Assembly: GCA_964598695.1 (NCBI GenBank)
Contig: CAZRDB010000090.1
Location: forward strand, 1 to 18,952
DNA from: CAZRDB01 sp964598695
GTDB lineage: Bacteria > Armatimonadota > Zipacnadia > UBA1398
Direction: 5' to 3'
Length of the DNA stretch: 18,952 bases
In this document: positions 1 through 7,100 of the stretch, piece after piece
How positions within the stretch are numbered: position 1 is the first letter of the stretch
Layout: each line of letters begins with the position of its first letter
Position numbers and translations under genes: made by a program
Notes under the pieces: generated by a model
The model's database searches: none
Seen by the model: the letters and a program-made list of their open reading frames with translations, nothing else
Told to the model about the DNA's origin: nothing

Positions 1-2
1 GC

Positions 3-197
3 AGGGCGGTCGCGCGGGGGTTCGATGAGAGCGACTCGATGGACGTGCGCGACGTACCGGAGCGCCAGGCCCCCGATGCCGCCTCGCCGCTGGCAGCCCT
101 CGGGTTGCGGCCGATCCACGTGGCCCGAGCGTTGTTCGACACGCCGTGGGTCGTGGGGGGCGAGGCCTCCGCGACGCTCGAGGTCATGGCCCCATAG
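3..197 (+). CDS. C-terminal end of an unidentified protein (5' end outside window)
   Basis: The frame starting at base 3 is open from the left edge to a TAG at 195-197 and encodes 64 residues. Almost every third codon position is G or C, as in the certain genes here. The two competing plus frames either hit a stop near base 26 or run on as a shadow ORF through the minus-strand gene. The tail contains LGLRPIHVARALFDTPWVV and ends LEVMAP. I do not recognise the family and assign no function. It is convergent with the minus-strand gene ending at 184, so the two stop regions overlap by 14 bases and no separate terminator fits between them. Coding status is fairly sure; identity is unknown. Confidence 0.6.
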   Translation, partial: RAVARGFDESDSMDVRDVPERQAPDAASPLAALGLRPIHVARALFDTPWVVGGEASATLEVMAP

Positions 198-1380
198 GGC
201 CGGGCGTCGGGGAGGGCATGGAACGGGCGCCGGCTTTGCCCGAGCGTCCCTCGGGCGCCGGGCCCGCACCCGACATGGGCACGGGGGCCCCCGAGGCGCC
301 GCCGATCGCCCCCTGCGGCGCAGCGCCGCCCAGGCCCTGCACCCGGGCGACCGCGAACCACGCGGAGGCGGCGTAGGCCAGATCCGGCGGCGCGTCGAGC
401 GCGCCGCGCGGGTCGGCGAGGCCGGTCCCCAACACGATCGCCCGGAGCGACTCGGAGACCAGCGGGTCGGGGACGATCAGGGCTCGCTGACGCCGCTCGG
501 TGATCGCGCCCAGCTCGTAGCGCGCCAAGGCGGAGAGCTGGGGGTCGCCACTGGCAGCGATCTCCTCGAGCAGCGGGTCGGTCGAGCCGGCGGGTGGCCC
601 GGCGCTGAGCTGCGCGCTGCGGCGGCCGTCGGCCAGGAGCAGTTCGTCGACGGCCCGGAGCGCCGCGCGGTCGACTCCTCCGTCGACCAGGGCGCCGCGG
701 GCGAGACAGAGGGCATGGCGCCGGACGCGGAGGACCATGTCGGCCATGTAGCCGGAGCCGGGCATCTGGGCCGCGGCATCGCTCACGGCGGCCGCGCCGT
801 ACGCGATCCGGAGCCGCAGCTCGACGGGGTAGCTCGCGGGCGCGATCCGTGCCGCCTCCACCAACCCGTTCGCCGATCCCAGGTCGCTCTGCAGCGAGGA
901 GGCCGAGCGCGCCGCGCCTCCGTACCGGCGCAACACCGCATCCGTGCCCGCCTCGGTGGCGGCGAGAAGCACCTCCGGCAGCGGAGGGGGCGGCGGAGGC
1001 GCGGGGGCCGATTCGGAGCCGAGAGGTGGGGGCGGCCCTCCCCCGGGCGCTGGCGCCCCACCCGGTCCCGGCGCGGCGCCGGCGCCCGTTCCGCCGTAGC
1101 CGGTGGTGGAGGAGGGACTGGGCGAGCCGGGGCCGATGGGGGTGACGCTCGGGAGCTTCGCCGTCGCCCCCAGCCCCGCGAGATCCCATGACCCCGCCCG
1201 CAGCTCGGCGGCGCGAGCGCGCAGGGCCTGCCGGTGCACGCGGGCCTGGGAGAAGACGAGGACCAGGCCGGCCACTCCGGCGCCGGCCGCCAGCAGCCAC
1301 AGCCAGTGCACCCACCGTGGCGCGCGTCCCCTAGCCTCCGCCGGCCGCGGCGCGGCCTTGCCGGACGACGTAGGCGCCAT
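184..1380 (-). CDS. Uncharacterised membrane-anchored Pro/Gly-rich protein, third gene of an ECF sigma cassette
   Basis: 398 residues, family not recognised. A short basic N-terminus precedes one hydrophobic segment at about residues 24-44 (rich in W, L, A, G, V), which should be a membrane anchor. A low-complexity Pro/Gly/Ser linker (about 78-135, with a run of seven prolines) follows, then a mostly helical Ala/Leu-rich domain (about 135-350) and another Gly/Pro-rich tail. No catalytic motif is visible. I chose the ATG at 1380 because AGGA lies 5 bases upstream; an in-frame start at 1434 lies deeper in the upstream gene. It overlaps the 3' end of the anti-sigma gene by 50 bases, so it is probably co-transcribed and translationally coupled. 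The downstream position suggests an envelope partner or output of this sigma system, but that is only positional inference. Confidence 0.75.
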   Translation of the reverse strand: MAPTSSGKAAPRPAEARGRAPRWVHWLWLLAAGAGVAGLVLVFSQARVHRQALRARAAELRAGSWDLAGLGATAKLPSVTPIGPGSPSPSSTTGYGGTGAGAAPGPGGAPAPGGGPPPPLGSESAPAPPPPPPLPEVLLAATEAGTDAVLRRYGGAARSASSLQSDLGSANGLVEAARIAPASYPVELRLRIAYGAAAVSDAAAQMPGSGYMADMVLRVRRHALCLARGALVDGGVDRAALRAVDELLLADGRRSAQLSAGPPAGSTDPLLEEIAASGDPQLSALARYELGAITERRQRALIVPDPLVSESLRAIVLGTGLADPRGALDAPPDLAYAASAWFAVARVQGLGGAAPQGAIGGASGAPVPMSGAGPAPEGRSGKAGARSMPSPTPGPMGP

Positions 1381-2536
1381 CGCGATCCTGGAGCCGAAGG
1401 CCTGCGGCGCGACAGATCTCCGCGAACGCTTCACGAGCGGTCACACCCTTCAGACTTAGGGTGATCGGCGGCCGGTTGCGCAGATCGGCACGGATCTCCA
1501 CGGCCACCCCCGTAGTGCGGGTGACTTCGGCCAACGCTCTGCTTACGCGCGCCTCCTGGAACTCGAACGCATAGGCGTCCTGGTCGGAGTACCGCAATGT
1601 GCCGGTCACCGCGCCGGGCGGGTCCGAGTCGCCCTTCGGGCCGGCCTTGCCCGCTGGGCCTGCCGGACCGCCGCGACCTGGCCGACCCGTCCCGAAGTTC
1701 GCCCCCGCGGCTGCGCGGCCTCCCTCGGCCGCGCCGTCCGGGGCGCTGGAGACCGGCCGGGGACCGGCGAGCGTGTCGGCGGACTCCGTGGCCGTCGTCG
1801 CGGGTGTCTCGGCCACCGCCAGTCCGGCGCCCATCGCGCGGTCGGTCGCTCTCTCCTCGGCGGCCGGATCCGGTTCGGAGGGCGCGTCGCCGAGCCCCCC
1901 GGACGCGGGGGCCGGCGGGGCCATCTCCTCGGGGGCCAACGCGACGTCGGGCGGGCCGTAGTCATGGATCTCGCCCGCACGGGCCGCGCCGCGCGGGGCG
2001 GGGGGCCTGGCCGCGGAGCGGGAGGAACGGGAGGGCTTGTCAGCCGGAGCGGCCGGGGCCGTCGCGCCCGGGGCGGCGGCGTCTTCGGAAGGCGCCGCGA
2101 CGGCCGGGGCGGGAGAGGCCGTGGTGGGGAGGGTCGGCTCCGTCGGCTCCGGCGCCATCGCCGTCTCCGCGGGGCCAACCAGCGGGGCCGTGGCGACGGT
2201 CCCTGTCGCGCCCTGCCGCGGTTGGGGAAGCATCCGGACACCGATCGCGACCACCGCCACGACCGCGGCGGCCGCGAGGCCGATCGCCAGGATAGGGCGG
2301 GAGCCGACGGCGCCTCCACGCCGGGGGAGCGCGGCAACGCGCGAGGCCACGCCGTCGGCGAAGCCCGGGCGCGCGGCGACGGGGGGCAGCGCGCGCAGCA
2401 GCGCGCCGGCCTGGACGAACTGGTCGTAGGCGTCTCGGCAGCAGGAGCAAGCCGCGAGGTGCTCGCCAAACGCGGCCGGCGTCGCCTCGCCTCTACTGTG
2501 TGCTAGGAAGTGGCGCTCTGCATCGCTGCACGTCAT
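1331..2536 (-). CDS. Anti-sigma factor: zinc finger, one membrane helix, collagen-like linker, C-terminal STN-like domain
   Basis: 401 residues. The N-terminus is a zinc-binding anti-sigma domain with the His-x3-Cys-x2-Cys signature at H26, C30, C33 plus an early C3. In this family the domain holds an ECF sigma factor inactive in the cytoplasm. One transmembrane helix spans about residues 82-100. A long Ala/Pro/Glu/Ser-rich linker includes about seven consecutive Gly-X-Y triplets near residue 295. The last roughly 80 residues (about 315-393) resemble the secretin/TonB short N-terminal (STN) fold: a VSRALAEVTRTTGVAVEI segment, a strand TLSLKGVTAREAFAEI and a closing strand AYVVRQG. The start is the ATG at 2536, with a GGTGAG ribosome site just upstream; it lies 22 bases after the sigma gene's stop. 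The sigma gene directly upstream is the expected partner. The topology suggests transmission of a periplasmic signal to the sigma factor. Anti-sigma role sure; STN assignment likely. Confidence 0.87.
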   Translation of the reverse strand: MTCSDAERHFLAHSRGEATPAAFGEHLAACSCCRDAYDQFVQAGALLRALPPVAARPGFADGVASRVAALPRRGGAVGSRPILAIGLAAAAVVAVVAIGVRMLPQPRQGATGTVATAPLVGPAETAMAPEPTEPTLPTTASPAPAVAAPSEDAAAPGATAPAAPADKPSRSSRSAARPPAPRGAARAGEIHDYGPPDVALAPEEMAPPAPASGGLGDAPSEPDPAAEERATDRAMGAGLAVAETPATTATESADTLAGPRPVSSAPDGAAEGGRAAAGANFGTGRPGRGGPAGPAGKAGPKGDSDPPGAVTGTLRYSDQDAYAFEFQEARVSRALAEVTRTTGVAVEIRADLRNRPPITLSLKGVTAREAFAEICRAAGLRLQDRDGAYVVRQGRAAAGGG

Positions 2537-2558
2537 CGCGAACTCACCACCTGCGGAC

Positions 2559-3173
2559 TCATCCGCTCCCCTCCCCCGTTGGACCGACGGGGGCGCGCGT
2601 TTGTTCCAGCATCGGCGCGAGTTCCCGGCGCAGGGCATGGCGGGCGCGGTTGAGCCGCGACTTGACGGTACCGATCGGCAGCCGAAGGACGGCCGCGATC
2701 TCCTCGTACGTGAGGCCCTCGATGTCGAAGAAGACCAGGATCGTCCGGTGCTTCTCGTCCAGGCGGGCCAGTGCGCTCTCGATCACCCGATGGAGTTCCC
2801 GCTGTTCGAGCCGCAGGTCGGGGGTCGGGTCGGGGTCGGCCTGCTCGGGCACGGGCGGGCCGTCGGGGTCGGGCTCACCGAGGATCAGCTCGGGGTTGCG
2901 CCGGCGGCGGCGCGAGTAGTCGAGACAGGTGTTGTACAGGATCCGGTAGATCCAGGTCGAGAAGTTGGCGTCGCCACGGAACCGAGGGAGTGCGCGCCAG
3001 GCGGCGACGAAGGCATCCTGGGCGGCGTCGTGGGCCAGGGCGGGGTCGCCGAGCAGCCGGCAGGCGACGTTGACCAGGCGTGACTGGTGCCGGTAGACCA
3101 GCTCGTCGAAGGAGCCCGTGTCTCCGCGCTGGGCGCGGCTCACCAGTTCGCGATCGGTCGCGGCGCTTGGCAT
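2559..3173 (-). CDS. ECF-type RNA polymerase sigma factor (RpoE-like)
   Basis: 204 residues, normal for an extracytoplasmic-function sigma factor. Region 2 (about 22-92) has the core-binding and -10-recognition helices, with AHDAAQDAFVAAWRALPRF followed by NFSTWIYRILYNTCLDYSRR. An acidic Pro/Asp-rich linker (about 97-120) precedes region 4 (about 125-185), a helix-turn-helix with LTYEEIAAVLRLPIGTVKSRL that reads the -35 element. The ATG at 3173 has AGGA 5 bases upstream and starts 6 bases after the stop of the preceding unknown gene. The anti-sigma gene follows after 22 bases. No recognisable ECF promoter lies immediately upstream, because the gene sits inside a tight run behind rlmN. Its transcription may therefore depend on the upstream genes. 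Confidence 0.95.
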   Translation of the reverse strand: MPSAATDRELVSRAQRGDTGSFDELVYRHQSRLVNVACRLLGDPALAHDAAQDAFVAAWRALPRFRGDANFSTWIYRILYNTCLDYSRRRRRNPELILGEPDPDGPPVPEQADPDPTPDLRLEQRELHRVIESALARLDEKHRTILVFFDIEGLTYEEIAAVLRLPIGTVKSRLNRARHALRRELAPMLEQTRAPVGPTGEGSG

Positions 3174-3179
3174 GGTGTC

Positions 3180-3710
3180 CTAGTGGGTCTGCTCTCCGAG
3201 GTCGGCCTCGCCGGTGTGCTCGACCACGTAGCGGCAGGCGTCGGCCAGTTCGCCGTGCGTGACGCGGCCACCCTTGAGGTCCTGGTAGAGCAGCTCGTTG
3301 AGTCGGCCGAAGATCCAGCTTCGCGGGCGGCCCTCCTCGACGTAGGAGTCGATGAAGGCGCACAGCCGCTCTCGCCGCTTCTCGGGGATTTGGTCGATGT
3401 GGGTGCGGATCAGGGCCAGCACGGCGGCTTCGTCGGTGGAGGCCGTGTCGCCGTCGGCCTCGGGGTTGGGCATCGAGTACTGCCCGGTCTCCGGCTGGTA
3501 CTCCACGTTGATCTGGTTGGTGGAGCCGCCCGGAGTCTCGTAGATGATCCCGACGTTCACCCGCCCGCCGTTCTCCCACTTGCGGTAGCGGACGTTGCCG
3601 TAGCCGATCGACCGGTCGCGTCCGGCGTCGTAGTTGCGGCCCGAGTGCTGGTACTCCGCGATGATCAGGCCTAACTCTCGGAGGAACTCCTCAATACCGC
3701 CGACACTCAC
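3180..3710 (-). CDS. Unknown soluble protein coupled to rlmN
   Basis: 176 residues, no recognised family. There is no signal peptide or membrane segment, so it is probably cytoplasmic. An N-terminal helix (IEEFLRELGLIIAEY) is followed by a strand-rich, polar middle section (about 33-80, including YGNVRYRKWENGGRVNV and a Tyr/Gly/Asn-rich stretch), then a helical C-terminal half (about 88-165). The start is best placed at the GTG at 3708-3710. It shares the four bases GTGA with the rlmN stop, a classic coupling overlap, and AAGGGG lies about 10 bases upstream inside rlmN. An upstream in-frame start at 3761 would extend it with unlikely sequence inside rlmN. It ends 6 bases before the ECF sigma gene, so it may belong with either rlmN or the sigma cassette. 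Confidence 0.8.
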   Translation of the reverse strand: MSVGGIEEFLRELGLIIAEYQHSGRNYDAGRDRSIGYGNVRYRKWENGGRVNVGIIYETPGGSTNQINVEYQPETGQYSMPNPEADGDTASTDEAAVLALIRTHIDQIPEKRRERLCAFIDSYVEEGRPRSWIFGRLNELLYQDLKGGRVTHGELADACRYVVEHTGEADLGEQTH

Positions 3711-4789
3711 GTGTTCCAGTCCCCTTGCCGCTGTCGAGCACGGAGCCGAAGTTGGCCGCAAGCAGCCTCCGCGGCGGCGCCTCTGCTCCGACGTATGGAT
3801 ACGATCAGGCCTTCCCCTACTAGAGTCTTCTCAAACCGGCGCACCGCTCCCTCCCCCGGCGCGAGCCAAGTGCAGCCCGGAACGGGGTTGAGGGGGATCA
3901 GGTTAACGTGGGCGCCGGGGCCGAGCAGGGCCGCGAGCCGCCGGGCCCCGCCGGGCGCGTCGTTGACCCCGTCGGCCAGCACGCACTCGTAGGTGACCCT
4001 CCGCCGCACGGTGCGCTCGTAGGAGCGCGCGGCCTCGACCACCTCGTCGATCGGGTCGGGCTGCCGCGCGATGAGCAGGCCGCGGAGATCCGGGTCGGCG
4101 GCGTGAACCGAGACGGCCAGCCGAACCCTGAGACCCGACCCCGCGAGCCGCTCGATCCCGCGCACGACGCCGACGGTCGAGACGGTCACGTTGCGTTCGG
4201 GGAGCCCGAACAGGCCGGCATCGGTGAGCATGCGGAGCGCCTCGACGGTGTGCGAGGCGTTCAGCAGGGGCTCGCCCATGCCCATCAGCACGGCGTGGCC
4301 GACCGCGCCGTGCAGCAGGCGGACCGCCAGGAACTGGCCGGCGATCTCCTCGGGCTCGAGGTTGCGGACGATCCCCGCGGCGCCCGAGGCGCAGAAGCGG
4401 CAGCCCACCGCACACCCGACCTGCGTCGAGAGGCAGGCGGCGAGCCCCCAGGGGTGCGCCATCGCAACGCACTCGACGCACTCGCCGTCGGCGAGCCGCA
4501 CGAGGTGCTTGGTCGAGTCCTCGGCCTCGTGGCTCTCGACGATCGGCGGGCCGATCGGGAGGACGGTCTCTGCCAGGAGGGCGCGGAGCGGGCCGGGCAG
4601 GTTGGTCATGGCCGCGGGGTCGCCGGTCCCGCGCGTGAACACCCAGCCGGCGAGCTGGTCGATGCGGTAGCGCGGCACGCCGAGACGCAGGGCGAGCGCC
4701 TCCCGTCCCCTGCGGAGTGCCCGCAGGAGATCGAGGCCGTCACTCCTCCGTTCGGTCGTCGTCGAGCCGCCGGAGCAGCACCCGCTCAT
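3707..4789 (-). CDS. rlmN: Dual-specificity RNA methyltransferase RlmN (23S rRNA A2503 / tRNA A37)
   Basis: 360 residues, normal length. RlmN is a radical-SAM enzyme that adds a methyl group to C2 of A2503 in 23S rRNA and A37 in some tRNAs. The Fe4S4-binding triad is C126-x3-C130-x2-C133 in GCAVGCRFCASG. The two cysteines of the methyl-transfer mechanism appear as C119 (in ACLSTQVGC) and C344 (in AACGQLR). The SAM-binding GMGEPLLN motif is at 170-177 and a Ser/Val-rich strand VTVSTVG follows near 201. The N-terminal domain (about 17-70) matches the usual small tRNA/rRNA-positioning domain. That domain needs residues from about 17 on, so the ATG at 4789 is the only suitable start. It overlaps the 3' end of the acetyltransferase gene by 50 bases. 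Cfr is the main alternative, but housekeeping RlmN fits the length and context better. Confidence 0.93.
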   Translation of the reverse strand: MSGCCSGGSTTTERRSDGLDLLRALRRGREALALRLGVPRYRIDQLAGWVFTRGTGDPAAMTNLPGPLRALLAETVLPIGPPIVESHEAEDSTKHLVRLADGECVECVAMAHPWGLAACLSTQVGCAVGCRFCASGAAGIVRNLEPEEIAGQFLAVRLLHGAVGHAVLMGMGEPLLNASHTVEALRMLTDAGLFGLPERNVTVSTVGVVRGIERLAGSGLRVRLAVSVHAADPDLRGLLIARQPDPIDEVVEAARSYERTVRRRVTYECVLADGVNDAPGGARRLAALLGPGAHVNLIPLNPVPGCTWLAPGEGAVRRFEKTLVGEGLIVSIRRSRGAAAEAACGQLRLRARQRQGDWNT

Positions 4790-5240
4790 GGGAGGCGAAC
4801 CCTTCCCGCTCGTAGAACGCGATGGCTCGCGTGTTGCGCTCGTAGACGTGAAGCCGGACGAAGCCGGCGCCCCGCTCGCGCCCCCACTCGTAGGCGCGAT
4901 GCATCAGCGCGGCCCCGACCCCGTGGCACCGGTGGGTCCGGTCGACCGCGACCTCGCAGATCATCAGGTCCGGCGGCCCCGCCACGAACGGGGGGCGCTC
5001 GTGGAGGATCGCCATCAGGTAGCCGACCGGCCGGCCGGGCGACTCCTCGGCGATCAGCACGAGCGAATCGTCGCGGGCCACGAACTGGGCGAGATACTCG
5101 CCCCACACGCGGCCGAACCACGCGGCATCGCCGGCGGGCACGAGCCACTCGGGCGCGAGGCGTATGTGGTGCTCGAGGAGCGTGTGGCCCAGCGCCGTGA
5201 GGGAGGCGACATCCTCCTCGACGGCCCGGCGCAGGGTCAC
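4740..5240 (-). CDS. GNAT-family N-acetyltransferase
   Basis: 166 residues from the GTG at 5240. GNAT enzymes move an acetyl group from acetyl-CoA to an amine; the substrate cannot be told here. The fold is visible: an N-terminal VTLRRAVEEDVASL entry, a central strand LMICEVAVD, the acetyl-CoA pyrophosphate loop RCHGVGAAL (the R/Q-x-x-G-x-G/A motif, about residues 104-112), and the terminal ERNTRAIAFYEREGF helix. I prefer the GTG because GAGGAGGG sits 7-8 bases upstream and the protein then starts at the usual first strand. The ATG at 5273 has no good ribosome site and would add 11 polar residues. The 3' end overlaps rlmN. It may act on a ribosomal protein or tRNA, given the neighbour, but that is speculation. 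Confidence 0.85.
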   Translation of the reverse strand: MTLRRAVEEDVASLTALGHTLLEHHIRLAPEWLVPAGDAAWFGRVWGEYLAQFVARDDSLVLIAEESPGRPVGYLMAILHERPPFVAGPPDLMICEVAVDRTHRCHGVGAALMHRAYEWGRERGAGFVRLHVYERNTRAIAFYEREGFASHERVLLRRLDDDRTEE

Positions 5241-5298
5241 GGGCGAGCCCTCCTCATCGCGAGTCGTGCCCATCGCGTGCGTACCGCGTCACCCTTCC

Positions 5299-5327
5299 AG
5301 TCTACCCGTTGCGGGGCATGGCCGGAA
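5299..5327 (-). promoter_or_regulatory. Weak candidate sigma-70-type promoter before the acetyltransferase-rlmN run
   Basis: On the minus strand a TAGACT (-10-like, four of six matches) at 5299-5304 lies 17 bases downstream of TTCCGG at 5322-5327, a poor -35. It sits in the 111-base gap between the SUKH-like gene and the acetyltransferase, where a promoter would be needed if the run is not read through from upstream. In DNA this GC-rich such a match could be chance. Confidence 0.22.
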
Positions 5328-5351
5328 CTCCGGGGCTGCCGCGCGCCGGTC

Positions 5352-6425
5352 TCAGCCGTGGTGGGCAACGCCGCCCTGGCAGACCGAGGCCTCGAAGGGC
5401 CGGCCCATCCGCTCCAGAACGACGGCCATCTCGGCGAGGGCCTCGTTGGCGATCACCGGGTCGCGCCACTTCTCGTGGACGACGTCGAGAAAGGCCCAGA
5501 TCGCCCGCTCCCACTGCTCGAGCGCGACGTAGTGCCGCGCGATCCGCAGCCGGCCGACGTGGTCGGTGAGGTCGCGCGCCTCGGCGAGCCATCGCCAGCG
5601 GAAGTGGCTCTGCACCGGAGCCGGCAGCTGGTCCTGGTGCTCGCGCAGGTATGCGACCGCATCGGCCTCGCAGCCCTGCAGGATCCCGAGGTCGCCGTAG
5701 CCGGGCCGCGTCGTCGCGCCGCTGTAGCAGCCGGCGCGCTCGATCGCGTTCCAGTAGCAGCCGCAGGCGTTGGGGATGTGCCCTTGGTGGCGGTAGGTGC
5801 GGGCCAGCAGGTAGTAGGGCGCGCCCCACCACGGGTTGGCCTTCGCGAGGGCGAGCAGGGCGCGGGCGCCGCTCGTGGGGTCGCCGTTCTGGAGGCCGCG
5901 GAGGGCGCTCACGCACTGGGGGATGAGGGCGTTCTTGTCGAGCTTGGCGAACTCCTCGGGCAGCACCGGGGCGGGAACGCGGGTCTCGAAGAGGTGTCCG
6001 GGGACTGAGAAGCTCGCGAACAGCGACTTCATCCGGTCGACGTCCTTGCCGTCGCCCGCGCTCGGCTCGAACTGGAGGGCGAGGAGGAGCAGAAAGCACC
6101 GGAAGCTGCTCGCGATCGGCACCACATTGGGCGGCTGCGCCAGGCCCAGCACGACCGGCCATGCGGAGGGGGGCTGGTCAGGCAGCCGCTGGAGGCAGTA
6201 CGAATCCGGCCCGGTGACGGCGAAGGGGATGAGGTCGGGCGGCCAGCCCGGGACCCGGCCGGTGAGCGCGGCGATGCTCTCGGCCTCCATGAACCGGCAC
6301 GTGCCGACCAGGAGTCCGTCGCCCGCCTCGAGGATCTGGCCCAGCTCGGAAGGCAGGGCGCCCCCGATGCGGGCCTCGAACGTGGCGAGCGTCTTCCTGA
6401 CCTTCTGCTTGCGCAAGAACGACAT
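5352..6425 (-). CDS. SUKH (SMI1/KNR4)-domain protein with TPR-like C-terminal half
   Basis: 357 residues. The first part (about 18-125) reads as a SUKH/SMI1-KNR4 domain: the LPSELGQILEAGDGLLVGT motif, then IPFAVTGPDSYCLQRL, a strand PVVLGL and a SSFRCFLLLLAL helix, in the family's usual order. In bacteria such domains are often immunity proteins for polymorphic toxins, but many serve as general binding domains. The second part (about 170-350) is helical with aromatic/Ala patterns like tetratricopeptide repeats (ALLALAKANPWWGAPYYLLA; ARHYVALEQWERAIWAFLD). There is no signal peptide, so it is cytoplasmic. The ATG at 6425 has GAGGGG 7 bases upstream, and that site can pair in a hairpin. No toxin gene is visible next door. 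Domain call likely; role unknown. Confidence 0.75.
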   Translation of the reverse strand: MSFLRKQKVRKTLATFEARIGGALPSELGQILEAGDGLLVGTCRFMEAESIAALTGRVPGWPPDLIPFAVTGPDSYCLQRLPDQPPSAWPVVLGLAQPPNVVPIASSFRCFLLLLALQFEPSAGDGKDVDRMKSLFASFSVPGHLFETRVPAPVLPEEFAKLDKNALIPQCVSALRGLQNGDPTSGARALLALAKANPWWGAPYYLLARTYRHQGHIPNACGCYWNAIERAGCYSGATTRPGYGDLGILQGCEADAVAYLREHQDQLPAPVQSHFRWRWLAEARDLTDHVGRLRIARHYVALEQWERAIWAFLDVVHEKWRDPVIANEALAEMAVVLERMGRPFEASVCQGGVAHHG

Positions 6426-6431
6426 GCGTAC

Positions 6432-6460
6432 ACCCCTCGGTCTATCGTGCCACGAGGGGT
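6432..6460 (-). other. Hairpin that covers the ribosome site of the SUKH-like gene
   Basis: ACCCCTCG (6432-6439) and CGAGGGGT (6453-6460) form a perfect 8-bp stem with a 13-base loop. On the minus strand the 3' arm contains the GAGGGG ribosome site of the gene starting at 6425. The hairpin also lies 38 bases beyond the stop of the preceding sigma-cassette gene (6498). It could act as an attenuator/terminator for that cassette, as a translational control, or both. There is no U-run after it on the minus strand. Confidence 0.45.
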
Positions 6461-6497
6461 TTCGGGCGAAGCGGCGCGGCCTCCTGCCCCTCGGCGC

Positions 6498-7100
6498 CTA
6501 CCGTCCGGGGGGTCCGTCGGGAGGCGGCGAGACCGCGCCGGGGCTCCCTGCCGGAGGCGGAGGTCCCCCCTCACCGGCGGGCGCTGGAGGCATTCCCTCT
6601 CCTCCGGGACGCGGCCCCGCTCCCGGAGGGGCCTGCCACCGGCCGGGCTCCGGAGGGGGAGGAGGCTGGTAGCCGGCGTGGCGGGCCTCCTCGAACCGCT
6701 GGCGCCAGAGCCGGGCGCGATCGGCATCGAGCAGGGCGGCGACATCCTCGCGCAGGCCGTCGAACTCGCTCCGGATCTCGTCGCGACTGCTGCTCCGGAT
6801 CTCGTCGACCCGGGCCATGCGCTTCGCGATCGCCGCCTGCACCTCCGCGGCCTGCTCCGGGGTGAGCCGCAGGTCGGCGCCGATCCGATCCATCACCTGG
6901 CCGGGGATCATCTCCGGCGCTCCCAGCGCGCGCCGCAGGAGCGCATCGCGCCCGAAGACGACGACGCCACAGGCGCCGATGGCGATGCCGCTGGTGAGCA
7001 CCCCGAACGCGAGGGCTATCTGGAGCCACGCCGCGGGCGCACCGGGCCGGCGGAGCGATCGGGGCGGTTCGGGGCGGGGAGGCGGGACGGCGCTCATCAT
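6498..7100 (-). CDS. Spy/CpxP-like membrane-anchored periplasmic sensor protein, ECF cassette gene 3
   Basis: 200 residues. A Pro/Arg-rich cytoplasmic N-terminus leads to one membrane helix (about 24-50). A helical domain (about 62-142) carries the LTPEQAAEVQAAI motif typical of Spy/CpxP and heavy-metal-sensor (CnrX-like) proteins, and a long EVDEI/DEIR helical hairpin. The last 55 residues are a Pro/Gly-rich tail. The ATG at 7100 overlaps the stop of the preceding gene as ATGA, with GAGGGGG 5 bases upstream; a second ATG follows at once. Together with the sigma factor and the small membrane protein this gives the same gene logic as CnrH-CnrY-CnrX, so a role in sensing periplasmic stress and releasing the sigma factor is likely. 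The domain has only one His and no Cys apart from one in the membrane helix, so metal sensing is not supported. Confidence 0.78.
   Translation of the reverse strand: MMSAVPPPRPEPPRSLRRPGAPAAWLQIALAFGVLTSGIAIGACGVVVFGRDALLRRALGAPEMIPGQVMDRIGADLRLTPEQAAEVQAAIAKRMARVDEIRSSSRDEIRSEFDGLREDVAALLDADRARLWRQRFEEARHAGYQPPPPPEPGRWQAPPGAGPRPGGEGMPPAPAGEGGPPPPAGSPGAVSPPPDGPPGR

Noticed and set aside
25..1191. Plus-strand ORF of 388 codons at the left edge
   Set aside because: Shadow of the minus-strand gene at 184-1380. The real plus-strand frame near the edge is the one ending at 197.
3908..5200. Plus-strand ORF of 430 codons over rlmN and the acetyltransferase
   Set aside because: Opposite strand of two genes with clear active-site motifs; no domain or ribosome site of its own.
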